Assembly: GCA_947373105.1 (NCBI GenBank) | Contig: CANBWK010000023.1 | Span: 1 to 33,141, forward strand | Length of the DNA: 33,141 bases | Direction: 5' to 3' | Source: Comamonadaceae bacterium | GTDB lineage: Bacteria > Pseudomonadota > Gammaproteobacteria > Burkholderiales > Burkholderiaceae_C | Part shown: piece by piece, positions 25,348 to 33,141 of the stretch | Position numbering within the stretch: the stretch's first letter is position 1 | Layout of the letters: each line of letters begins with the position of its first letter | The notes under the pieces: model-generated | What the model saw: only the letters and a program-made list of their open reading frames with translations | The model's database searches: none | What the model was told of the DNA's origin: nothing | Made by a program: the position numbers and the translations under genes

Positions 25348-25910
25348 GACGCGACTCGCTCAGATTTCTTGGAACTCGCATGGTCACCATCGCCATGGTG
25401 AGACTCTTCTGACTCTTGGATCAACATCAGGTGCTCATCGTCGATCTGGCCAGTGACCAATCGAAAAAAGTCCATCATCAAAATGGGTGCGCCCAAAACA
25501 GCAAACACCATGGCGCTGGCATAAAACCAACCCATGGATACCTCCATGACAGGACTGACAGAATCCACGTTGACCTTGAACTGCTCGTAGGCCCCGTTAA
25601 ACAACAACCAGAGGCAATAGAGCATGAGAAGCAATGACAGGGCCATGCAAATGCGTTTGCCCAAGGGACTGAGCTTGCCCACCAGCATGTCGGTGCCTAA
25701 GTGTGCGTTCTCACGCAGGGCCACCACTGCGCCCAAGAAAGTCAGCCACACGAACAACCAACGGGACAACTCCTCGGAAATCGTGAAACCGGAATTGAAG
25801 CCGTAGCGCATCACCACATTGCCAAAGACCAAAACCACCATCAAGAGCATTGCGGCCGCAATCAAATAACCGATCACTCGGCAATACCCTTCAATGATTT
25901 TCTGGACCAT
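25344..25910 (-). CDS. dctQ: TRAP transporter small permease DctQ
   Basis: This 188-residue protein has four membrane segments and the DctQ motif ISEELSRWLFVWLTFLGAVVALRENAHLG. It forms the permease with DctM. The C-terminal tail (about residues 163-188) is charged and histidine/serine-rich, with no evident role. AGAGGAG lies 6 bp upstream of ATG 25910. The preceding 99-bp gap contains a candidate TetR-type operator and lies after the tetR gene, so transport may be under its control. Confidence 0.93.
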   Translation of the reverse strand: MVQKIIEGYCRVIGYLIAAAMLLMVVLVFGNVVMRYGFNSGFTISEELSRWLFVWLTFLGAVVALRENAHLGTDMLVGKLSPLGKRICMALSLLLMLYCLWLLFNGAYEQFKVNVDSVSPVMEVSMGWFYASAMVFAVLGAPILMMDFFRLVTGQIDDEHLMLIQESEESHHGDGDHASSKKSERVAS

Positions 25911-25943
25911 CTGTTTCTCCTCTAATTGGACTTCATGTAATGT

Positions 25944-25957
25944 ACGAACTGGTTAGT
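25944..25957 (-). promoter_or_regulatory. Candidate TetR-family operator upstream of dctQ
   Basis: The 14-bp inverted repeat ACGAAC-TG-GTTAGT has one mismatch between arms, and sits in the AT-rich leader 34 bp upstream of the dctQ ATG. It lies 53 bp downstream of the stop of a TetR-family gene encoded on the same strand. TetR-type repressors bind short palindromes of this kind; the link to that gene product is inference. Confidence 0.45.
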
Positions 25958-26009
25958 TTTATAAGTATTAGTGTTTACCCTAATTTTGGATGAGCAAATC
26001 TGCTAACTG

Positions 26010-26675
26010 CTATACCGGAATGGAATGACTCACAAAGCGCTGAAGCAATTCGACCACATGCTCGCGCTGCATCGTCTCGGCCTTGCCTTTGCTCGCTCGG
26101 TCCTTAAAGATCACTCCAAAGGTATGGCGGTTCGAAACATTGAAAAACGTGAAGGCCGAAATCGCCGAATGGATATCCACCGGATCCAGGCCGGGCCTGA
26201 ACTGTCCCAGTGCCACCCCGCGCTCATAGACGGCACGCACGGACTGTATGGCATTGGTGTTCAAGGCCTGAATATTCTGACTCTGCCGTAAATAATCACC
26301 GCGCTGGATGTTCTCGTTCATCACCAAACGCACAAAATCTTCGTTATCGCGGTGATGGTCGTAAGTGAACTCCACCAATTTTCGCAAAGCGGCCATGGGA
26401 GGCAAGTCGTCCAGGTGCAGGTCGGCTTCAATCGCGCGCATGCGCCGATAAGCCTCTTCAAGCACAGCAAGGTACAAGCCATCCTTGCTGCCGAAATAGT
26501 AGTAAATCATGCGCTTGCTGGTGCGCGTTGCCGCGGCAATTTCGTCAATGCGCGCGCCAGTCAAGCCTTTGTCTGCAAACTCGTGCGTCGCTACGGCCAG
26601 AATTTCGGCCATGGTGCGTGCCGGATCGTTGGTGCGGCCCGCGGGTTGTGACTCCAAATGTACTGATTCGTTCAT
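26010..26675 (-). CDS. TetR/AcrR-family transcriptional regulator
   Basis: This 221-residue regulator has an N-terminal TetR helix-turn-helix: ILAVATHEFADKGLTGARIDEIAA, then RTSKRMIYYYFGSKDGLY, about residues 26-70. The C-terminal ligand domain (about 80-215, with DHHRDNEDFVRLVMNENIQRG) resembles the class often found beside aromatic or fatty-acid catabolic genes. The likely target is the palindrome 53 bp downstream of its stop, upstream of dctQMP; the effector might be quinate, shikimate or protocatechuate, but this is inference. ATG 26675 is used; a TTG two codons earlier is possible. The short upstream gap contains the remains of arsC. Confidence 0.9.
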   Translation of the reverse strand: MNESVHLESQPAGRTNDPARTMAEILAVATHEFADKGLTGARIDEIAAATRTSKRMIYYYFGSKDGLYLAVLEEAYRRMRAIEADLHLDDLPPMAALRKLVEFTYDHHRDNEDFVRLVMNENIQRGDYLRQSQNIQALNTNAIQSVRAVYERGVALGQFRPGLDPVDIHSAISAFTFFNVSNRHTFGVIFKDRASKGKAETMQREHVVELLQRFVSHSIPV

Positions 26676-26686
26676 TTCCAAAGTAT

Positions 26687-26796
26687 AGGCTTCAACACAA
26701 TCGGTCGCTGCATCAGCATGGGATCTTGCGCCATGAAGTCCAACAGTTGCGCATACTGCTGCATTGCGGGTTATGGTAAATGGTGATATCGGACAT
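26687..26796 (-). pseudogene. arsC: Decayed arsC (arsenate reductase) remnant with internal deletion
   Basis: Reading the minus strand from ATG 26796 gives MSDITIYHNPQCS, the characteristic start of glutaredoxin-dependent ArsC, including the active cysteine. The frame then breaks; from about 26758 another frame reads QYAQLLDFMAQDPMLMQRPIV, which matches the C-terminal ArsC helix and RPIV motif. About 75-80 residues that should lie between the two pieces are missing, and the C-terminal tail is cut before the tetR start. It begins 10 bp after the aroE stop, so a former aroE-arsC unit has collapsed. The identification rests on the two motifs in the right order and strand. Confidence 0.7.
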
Positions 26797-26806
26797 CGGT
26801 TGAACT

Positions 26807-27634
26807 TCAGATAAAAGGAATGGTAAGTTGCTCGATCACCTTTGCAGTATCAGGTCGCACGCCGCGCCACCAGGCAAAAGCTTCTGCGGCTTGCTCGGCC
26901 AGCATGCCCACGCCATCGGCCAAATGCGTCACACCGGCTTGTTGCGCCAGTTTCAAGAAGGGCGTGAGGCCCTTGCCATAGGCCATTTCATAGGCGAGGC
27001 ATCCTGGCGCAAAGGCCACCCTCGTTAAGGGCGGTAACTCCGACGCAAAGCTCGCGGAGGTGGCGTTGATCACCACATCAAAGGCCAAGTCTTGCAAGTC
27101 GCTGTAACCCATGGCCTGAACCGGCAAGCTGCCATGCTGTTGCGCCAAAGCGCTCAAGGCTTGCGCTTTGGCCACCGTGCGGTTGACGATCACCAACGAA
27201 GCAGGCGCTTGTTCCAGCAAAGGCAGCAAGGCCCCGCGCGTCGCGCCACCCGCACCCAAAATCAAAATGCGGCGGCCTTTCAAGGAGCAGCCAAGGTTGT
27301 GCACCACATCGCGTACGAGGCCAACGCCATCGAAGTTTTCGGCGTAAACCTTGTCGCCCTCAAACTTCATGGCATTGACTGCACCGGCCATTTGCGCACT
27401 GGGGGCCAGATCGGTGGCATAAGCGAAGGCATCGAGTTTGAAGGGCGCGGTCACGTTCATGCCCCGCCCGCCTGCAGCGCGAAAGGCATCGACGGTTTGG
27501 GCAAAATCACCCAAAGGGCTGAGCAGCTTGGTGTAAAGAATATCTTGCCCTGTGAATTGGGCAAAGGCGGTGTGGATGAGCGGCGACTTGCTTTGCTCAA
27601 TAGGGTTGCCGATGACGGCGTAACGGTCGGTCAT
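26807..27634 (-). CDS. aroE: Shikimate dehydrogenase (AroE-type)
   Basis: This 275-residue protein has the AroE layout: NPIEQSKSPLIH for shikimate binding, MNVTAPFK with K66, AGAVNA with N87, ENFDGVGL with D102, Rossmann motif ILGAGGATRGALLPLL, NRT for NADP phosphate, and C-terminal DGVGMLAEQAAEAFAWW. It reduces 3-dehydroshikimate to shikimate with NADPH, or oxidises shikimate in the catabolic direction. Conserved NTDG reads NFDG here. The location, 88 bp after ligC and away from biosynthetic genes, suggests a copy dedicated to shikimate use, though it could also be the housekeeping AroE. ATG 27634 is chosen over a GTG at 27655. Confidence 0.88.
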   Translation of the reverse strand: MTDRYAVIGNPIEQSKSPLIHTAFAQFTGQDILYTKLLSPLGDFAQTVDAFRAAGGRGMNVTAPFKLDAFAYATDLAPSAQMAGAVNAMKFEGDKVYAENFDGVGLVRDVVHNLGCSLKGRRILILGAGGATRGALLPLLEQAPASLVIVNRTVAKAQALSALAQQHGSLPVQAMGYSDLQDLAFDVVINATSASFASELPPLTRVAFAPGCLAYEMAYGKGLTPFLKLAQQAGVTHLADGVGMLAEQAAEAFAWWRGVRPDTAKVIEQLTIPFI

Positions 27635-27722
27635 GAAGAAAAGATTCGCAAACACAAGGTAGCGATCTTATCTTCATGTGAGCCTGCTCAATCTGAATGT
27701 CAGGTTTGTCCGTGGCAAGACT

Positions 27723-28676
27723 TCAGGCCAGTTGCTGCTCCAGATCGTGCAGTACTTTGTAGCAAGGCAAGACTTGGGCAACAGAGCTGTTAGGCTCGCG
27801 GCCTTCTTTGATTGCTGCAAAAAACTCGCGGTCTTGCAGTTCAATGCCATTCATCGACACATCGACTTTGGAGACATCGATCTGCTCTTCTTTGCCGGTG
27901 TACAGATCGTCGTATCGGGCCAGGTAGGTGCCTGTGTCGCCGATGTAGCGGAAATAAGTGCCCAAGGGGCCGTCGTTGTTGAACGACAGACTCAAGGTGC
28001 AGATCGCGCCGTTGGCGGCTTGCAACTGGATGCTCATGTCCATCGCGATGCCCAGCGCGGGGTGGATCGGGCCTTGAACCGCATTGGCTTTGACGATCGG
28101 GCTGCCGCATTGGTAAGCAAACAGATCGACTGTGTGGGCAGCGTGGTGCCACAGCAGGTGATCGGTCCAGCTGCGGGCCTGGCCTAAGGCGTTCATATTG
28201 GTGCGACGGAAAAAGTAGGTTTGCACGTCCATCTGCTGGATGTTGAACTCGCCAGCCTTGATTTTTTTGTTCACCCATTGGTGGCTGGGATTAAAGCGCC
28301 GGGTGTGGCCGCACATGGCCACCAAACTTTTTTGTTGAGCGATGCGCACAACTTCATCCGCGTCTTTCCAGCTGTCAGCCAATGGAATTTCGACCTGCAC
28401 GTGCTTGCCTGCCTGCAAACAAGCCAGACTTTGCGAGGCGTGCATTTGCGTGGGCGTGCACAAAATAACAGCATCCACTTCGGGCAAAGCCAGACTGTCG
28501 GCCAGGTGGGTCGTCACGTGCTGGATGCCGTACTTGGCAGCGACTTCTTGGGTTTTGGCGAGTTCGCGTCCCACCAAAGAGATTACCTCCACACCGTCAA
28601 TGTTCTTGATGCCGTCCATGTGTTTGATGCCAAAGGCACCTGCGCCCGCCAGGGCGACTTTGATGGTTTTGCTCAT
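27723..28676 (-). CDS. ligC: 4-Carboxy-2-hydroxymuconate-6-semialdehyde dehydrogenase (LigC/PmdC-type)
   Basis: This 317-residue GFO/IDH/MocA-type oxidoreductase has an N-terminal Rossmann fold (VALAGAGAFGIKHMDGIKN), the EIPLADSWKDA region and a C-terminal substrate domain with HHAAHTVDLFAY. It oxidises the hemiacetal of the protocatechuate 4,5-cleavage product to 2-pyrone-4,6-dicarboxylate with NADP. Assignment comes from the family features and from the neighbouring ligAB and ligI genes. GGAG lies 7 bp before ATG 28676. The gap to ligB (136 bp) is filled by REP repeats and could lower or separate its expression from ligAB. Confidence 0.92.
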   Translation of the reverse strand: MSKTIKVALAGAGAFGIKHMDGIKNIDGVEVISLVGRELAKTQEVAAKYGIQHVTTHLADSLALPEVDAVILCTPTQMHASQSLACLQAGKHVQVEIPLADSWKDADEVVRIAQQKSLVAMCGHTRRFNPSHQWVNKKIKAGEFNIQQMDVQTYFFRRTNMNALGQARSWTDHLLWHHAAHTVDLFAYQCGSPIVKANAVQGPIHPALGIAMDMSIQLQAANGAICTLSLSFNNDGPLGTYFRYIGDTGTYLARYDDLYTGKEEQIDVSKVDVSMNGIELQDREFFAAIKEGREPNSSVAQVLPCYKVLHDLEQQLA

Positions 28677-28699
28677 GTCATTCTCCAAAATTTTGGGGT

Positions 28700-28723
28700 G
28701 TAGGAGCTTGCCTGCAAGCGATG
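28700..28723 (+). repeat. REP element 1 (forward orientation)
   Basis: This is a REP-type palindrome: GTAGGAGCTTGCCTGCAAGCGAT starts with the GTAGGAGC end and ends GCGAT, with stem GCTTG/CAAGC. The same consensus recurs inverted at 28752 and 28786. The layout (opposite orientation, 28 bp between elements 1 and 2) is that of a REPIN. Confidence 0.7.
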
Positions 28724-28751
28724 TTTTGGATGGTTCGTAAACCACAAGCCC

Positions 28752-28774
28752 ATCGCCAGCAGGCTGGCTCCCAC
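28752..28774 (-). repeat. REP element 2 (inverted)
   Basis: The minus strand reads GTGGGAGCCAGCCTGCTGGCGAT, with stem GCCAGC/GCTGGC around the centre. It differs from element 3 at one base and from element 1 mainly in the stem pairs, which keep complementarity. Confidence 0.75.
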
Positions 28775-28785
28775 GATTTCAATTG

Positions 28786-28808
28786 ATCGCCAGCAGGCTG
28801 GCTCCTAC
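28786..28808 (-). repeat. REP element 3 (inverted)
   Basis: The minus strand reads GTAGGAGCCAGCCTGCTGGCGAT. It starts 11 bp after element 2 and ends 4 bp before the ligB stop codon. It is almost identical to element 2, indicating a recent tandem copy. Confidence 0.75.
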
Positions 28809-28812
28809 AAGT

Positions 28813-30132
<1,320 letters not shown>

Positions 30133-30133
<1 letters not shown>

Positions 30134-31050
30134 TAGCGTTTCTCCTCAGGCCAATACAATCGCATCGGGTTGTCCACGAGCAGTTTGTGTTGCTTGTCTG
30201 CGGTGGTGGCGATGTGCGGAATAAAGTCCACCAGCAAGCCATCATCAGGCATGTGCTTCTTCAAATTGGGGTGCGGCCAATCGGTGCCCCACAACACGCG
30301 GTCAGGAAACTCGTCGACGATGGCTTTGGCAAAAGGCACCACGTCCGAGTAGGCGGTTTGCTCGCCGTTCAAGGCAGGTGCGCCGGTCACACTCAAGCGC
30401 TCGGGGCAAGTGACCTTGCACCACACATTGCTGTGCTCGCGCATGAACTTGAGGAACAACTGAAATTGCGGGCCATCGACCGGCAGCTTCACATCCGGCG
30501 TGCCCATGTGGTCGACCACCACCACGGTGGGTAGTCCTGTGAAAAAGTCCCACAACTCAGGCAAGTCCACCGCTTCGAAATAAATCACCACATGCCAGCC
30601 CAGCTTGGCAATGCGGCCGGCAATTTCCATCAACTCATCTTTGGGGGTGAAGTCCACCAGACGTTTGACAAAGTTAAAGCGCACACCGCGCACACCAGCG
30701 TCGTGCATGGCTTGCAACTCTTCATCGGTGACCGAGCGTTTGACGGTGGCCACTCCACGGGCCTTGCCGTTGGCGTGCAGCAAGGCGTCTACCGTGGCGC
30801 GGTTGTCCGCGCCATGGCAGCTGGCACCGACCACGATGTTGCGGGCAAAGCCCAGATGGTCGCGCAAAGCATAGAGCTGGGCTTTGGAGGCATCGCAAGG
30901 TGTGTATTTGCGCTCGGGGGCGTAAGGAAATTCCGCACCAGGGCCAAACACATGGCAGTGTGCATCGACAGCGCCTGCCGGCAATTGGAATCGGGGTTTG
31001 CTGGGACCGGTGTACCAATCAAGCCAGCCGGGGGTTTTGGTGAATTCCAT
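30133..31050 (-). CDS. ligI: 2-Pyrone-4,6-dicarboxylate hydrolase (LigI-type)
   Basis: This 305-residue amidohydrolase-superfamily barrel has the HxH-like VDAHCHVFGP at residues 29-37, FNFVKRLVDFT, VVVVDHMGTPD, and VLWGTDWPHPN with the catalytic aspartate. LigI hydrolyses 2-pyrone-4,6-dicarboxylate to 4-oxalomesaconate without a bound metal, the step after LigC. ATG 31050 has GGAAAG 8 bp upstream; the frame stays open further up through the Bug gene but is not family-like there. It overlaps ligA by one base and follows the Bug receptor gene by 19 bp. Confidence 0.94.
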
Positions 31051-31069
31051 GAAACTACTTTCCAAAAAA

Positions 31070-32047
31070 TCAATCGGGTTGGATATTCGCTTCGCGCACC
31101 AGTTTGTCGTAGCGCAAGCGTTCTGAATGAATGAGGCTGGCGAACATCTCGGTACTGCCAGGCACCACTTCGCCACCCACAGCGGTCATGCGTTCACGCA
31201 CCTGGGCGGTTTGCAAAGCTTTTTGCACTTCAGCATGGAGCTTTTGCACAATCGTTTTGGGCGTGGCTGCAGGAGCCACCAAACCGTACCAGACCGATGC
31301 CTCAAAACCGGGAAAACCCGACTCCGCCATGGTGGGCACCTCCGGAAAGATCGGGCTGCGCGTTGGACTCAAGACAGCCAACACTTTGAGCTTGCCACTT
31401 TTCACATGCGGCAAAGCCTCCAGCGCATTGATGGCCACCAAGGGCACTTGGCCACCGATGGTGTCGGTGATGGCTTGCGTTCCACCACGGTAAGGCACGT
31501 GCTGCAAATCGATGCCGGCCGCTTTGGCAAAGAACTCCACCGCCATGTGCGGCGTGGAGCCATTGCCGGGGCTGGCAAAGGCCACAGAATTGGCCTTGAG
31601 CTTGGCCGCCTCGATCAGCTTGGCCACCGTGGCATAAGGCACAGTGGGGTTGGCCGCAATGACGACCGGAACGCGTCCGATCATGGACACCGCCACCAGG
31701 TCCTTTTCGGCATCGAAAGGCATAGGCTTGTACAAAGCCATATTGGCGGCCAGTGCATTGGCGGCCAACATCAAGGTGTGTCCATCAGGCTCCGCGGCAA
31801 TCACCGATTTAACGGCGATATTGGTGCCGGCACCGGGTTTGTTCTCGATGACAAAGGCTTGACCCAGACTGGCCGACAGGCTTTGACCCAAAGTGCGAGC
31901 CACAATGTCCACAGCGCCGCCTGCAGCGTAGCCCACCACCACTTTGACGGGTTTGCTCGGGTAGGTCTGCGCCATGACGGGCAGGCACAGTGCGGCCCAT
32001 GTGACCCATGTGGCCAGCATGGCCGTACGCAAAATAGGGGTCAGCAT
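31070..32047 (-). CDS. Bug-family tripartite tricarboxylate transporter substrate-binding protein
   Basis: This 325-residue periplasmic receptor has a signal peptide (about 1-26, ending AQTYPSKP) and the Bug motifs YAAGGAVDIVART, IENKPGAGTNIA, VAFASPGNGSTPHMAVE and WYGLVAPAATPKTIV. It sits inside the lig operon, between ligK (10-bp gap) and ligI, so it probably binds an aromatic or pyrone dicarboxylate used by this pathway; that ligand assignment is inference. No TctA/TctB membrane partners are present in the window. It is a clear paralogue of the receptor at 17667-18608, each embedded in its own catabolic block. Confidence 0.93.
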   Translation of the reverse strand: MLTPILRTAMLATWVTWAALCLPVMAQTYPSKPVKVVVGYAAGGAVDIVARTLGQSLSASLGQAFVIENKPGAGTNIAVKSVIAAEPDGHTLMLAANALAANMALYKPMPFDAEKDLVAVSMIGRVPVVIAANPTVPYATVAKLIEAAKLKANSVAFASPGNGSTPHMAVEFFAKAAGIDLQHVPYRGGTQAITDTIGGQVPLVAINALEALPHVKSGKLKVLAVLSPTRSPIFPEVPTMAESGFPGFEASVWYGLVAPAATPKTIVQKLHAEVQKALQTAQVRERMTAVGGEVVPGSTEMFASLIHSERLRYDKLVREANIQPD

Positions 32048-32057
32048 GGCTTTGACC

Positions 32058-32741
32058 TCAATCGATGTATTTCAGACCAGCCTTGGCCAGGGGCTCGCGC
32101 ATGTTGTACATGTCCAGCCCGAAAACGCCGGCCGCTAATTTGGCCCGTTTCTCGCCTTCATTGGCTTCACGGGCCTCGGCGGCATCCGCTACTTTTTGCG
32201 CCCACTCGGCCGGCACCACCACCACACCGTCATCATCGGCCACCACAGCGTCGCCAGGGTTGACGCTGACCCCGGCGCACACCACCGGAATGTTCACCGA
32301 GCCCAGGGTGGACTTGATGGTGCCCTTGGCACTGATGCCTTTGCTCCAGACCGGAAAGCCCATGGCGGTGAGTTCTCTGACATCACGCACACCCGCATCG
32401 ATAATCAAAGCCTTGGCGCCACGTGCCATGAAGGAGGTGGCCAGCAGGTCGCCAAAAAAACCATCGCAGTTGTCGGCACTCAAGGCGGCAATCACCACAT
32501 CGCCAGGTTGAATTTGCTCGGCCACCACATGCATCATCCAGTTGTCACCGGGGTGCAGCAGAACGGTCACCGCCGTGCCTGACACCAGCGCACCACTGTA
32601 GATCGGGCGCATGTAGCGCTGCATCAAACCCACTCGGCCCATGGCTTCGTGCACCGTGGCCACGCCAAAGCGGCCGAGTTTGTCGACCGCTGCTTTGTCG
32701 GCGCGGGTGATGTTGCGTTTGACGATACCGAGTGTGGTCAT
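32058..32741 (-). CDS. ligK: 4-Carboxy-4-hydroxy-2-oxoadipate aldolase (LigK/PmdF-type)
   Basis: This 227-residue class II pyruvate aldolase of the RraA-like fold has [21 protein letters not shown] and [13 protein letters not shown] with the catalytic R119-D120. It cleaves 4-carboxy-4-hydroxy-2-oxoadipate to pyruvate and oxaloacetate, and such enzymes also decarboxylate oxaloacetate. This is the last step of the protocatechuate 4,5-cleavage pathway and also of gallate degradation. AAAAGGAAA lies about 9 bp before ATG 32741. The preceding 109-bp gap to ligJ contains two palindromes; downstream, the Bug gene starts after 10 bp. Confidence 0.94.
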   Translation of the reverse strand: MTTLGIVKRNITRADKAAVDKLGRFGVATVHEAMGRVGLMQRYMRPIYSGALVSGTAVTVLLHPGDNWMMHVVAEQIQPGDVVIAALSADNCDGFFGDLLATSFMARGAKALIIDAGVRDVRELTAMGFPVWSKGISAKGTIKSTLGSVNIPVVCAGVSVNPGDAVVADDDGVVVVPAEWAQKVADAAEAREANEGEKRAKLAAGVFGLDMYNMREPLAKAGLKYID

Positions 32742-32769
32742 GGTGTTTTTTCCTTTTCAATTAGACTGG

Positions 32770-32824
32770 ATTCCCGATCATGTCGGGCATGACATATATC
32801 AATTACCGATCACATCGGGAATGA
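32770..32824. repeat. Pair of similar palindromes between ligJ and ligK
   Basis: First copy: ATTCCCGA (32770-32777), TCATG, TCGGGCAT (32783-32790). Second copy: CCGAT-CAC-ATCGG (32806-32818), perfect. The cores CCGATCATGTCGG and CCGATCACATCGG match at 11 of 13 bases and both continue into GATGA-type ends (ATGA); their centres are 32 bp apart, about three helical turns. They may be dispersed ATTCCCG...CGGGAAT-type repeats or a double operator. Confidence 0.55.
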
Positions 32825-32850
32825 AAAATCTGATAGCCTGTTCATGTGAC

Positions 32851-33141
32851 TTAATGGCCTTTGGCCTTGAGTTGCGCGTCCAGGCGAGGGAACACGCGAC
32901 GCGCGTTGCCTTCGTAAATCTTGAAGCGCTGCTCGTCGTTCAAAATGTCCGAGCCCTGAATGTAGCGCTTGGTGTCGTCAAAGTAATGACCTGTTTCGGG
33001 GTCAATACCGCGCACAGCACCAATCATTTCGGAAGCAAACAGAATATTTTCGACCGGTATCACCTTGGTCAAAAGGTCGATGCCGGGCTGGTGGTAAACG
33101 CAGGTGTCAAAGAAAATGTTGTTCAGCAAATGGTCTTGCAA
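32851..33141 (-). CDS. ligJ: 4-Oxalomesaconate hydratase (LigJ-type amidohydrolase family), C-terminal part, runs off the window
   Basis: Only the last 96 residues are present; the gene continues beyond base 33141. The segment FFDTCVYHQPGIDLLTKVIP, ILFASEMIGAVRGIDPETGHYFDDTK and the C-terminal IYEGNARRVFPRLDAQL are typical of LigJ/GalB-like amidohydrolase-fold 4-oxalomesaconate hydratases. LigJ adds water to 4-oxalomesaconate to give 4-carboxy-4-hydroxy-2-oxoadipate, the substrate of LigK encoded next. Its position at the front of the lig genes supports the assignment. It is upstream of the palindrome-containing gap before ligK. Confidence 0.88.
   Translation of the reverse strand: MQDHLLNNIFFDTCVYHQPGIDLLTKVIPVENILFASEMIGAVRGIDPETGHYFDDTKRYIQGSDILNDEQRFKIYEGNARRVFPRLDAQLKAKGH

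Overview
The window looks like a chromosomal segment of a betaproteobacterium in or near the Comamonadaceae (order Burkholderiales). The basis is the dnaG-rpoD pair with a long lysine/alanine-rich RpoD N-terminus, orphan Bug-type solute receptors, a compact sox cluster, a protocatechuate 4,5-cleavage (lig/pmd-type) pathway, and GC-rich coding sequence throughout. I cannot assign a genus from the sequence alone.

Left part (1-8.7 kb), mostly housekeeping: the C-terminal end of a TRAP substrate-binding protein followed by a strong terminator; a zinc-ribbon NUDIX hydrolase and a hemolysin III-type membrane protein; a convergent AMP-forming acyl-CoA synthetase; then dnaG and rpoD, closed by a strong hairpin terminator, and a YkgJ-type cysteine-cluster protein on the other strand. 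Middle part (8.8-13.4 kb): a stand-alone paaZ (phenylacetate ring-cleavage enzyme), a 497-bp AT-rich gap, and a tight soxX-soxY-soxZ-soxA operon that lacks soxB and soxCD and whose SoxY has an unusual C-terminus.

Right part (13.4-33.1 kb): about 20 kb in which every gene lies on the minus strand and nearly all concern import and breakdown of aromatic or hydroaromatic acids. Read in the direction of transcription from the right edge: ligJ (partial), ligK, a Bug receptor, ligI, ligA, ligB, ligC, an aroE paralogue, a decayed arsC remnant, a TetR regulator, TRAP transporter genes dctQ-dctM-dctP, a terminator hairpin, type II dehydroquinase aroQ, a second shikimate/quinate dehydrogenase, an HPPD-like protein, a TIM-barrel 3-dehydroshikimate dehydratase, an aldo/keto reductase, a second Bug receptor, a UbiD-family decarboxylase, and a two-subunit Tat-exported molybdenum hydroxylase.

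The genes suggest a continuous route. The TRAP system would import quinate or shikimate. The SDH-family enzymes and AroQ would convert it to 3-dehydroshikimate, and the dehydratase would make protocatechuate. LigAB, LigC, LigI, LigJ and LigK would then take protocatechuate to pyruvate and oxaloacetate. The dehydratase and its HPPD-like partner are two adjacent genes here, whereas pseudomonad QuiC1 is one fused protein. The UbiD/molybdenum-hydroxylase/Bug block looks like an extra entry branch for an unidentified aromatic or heteroaromatic acid. Intergenic signals of note are a REP/REPIN cluster between ligB and ligC, paired palindromes upstream of ligK, a TetR-type palindrome upstream of dctQ, and a terminator directly before aroQ.
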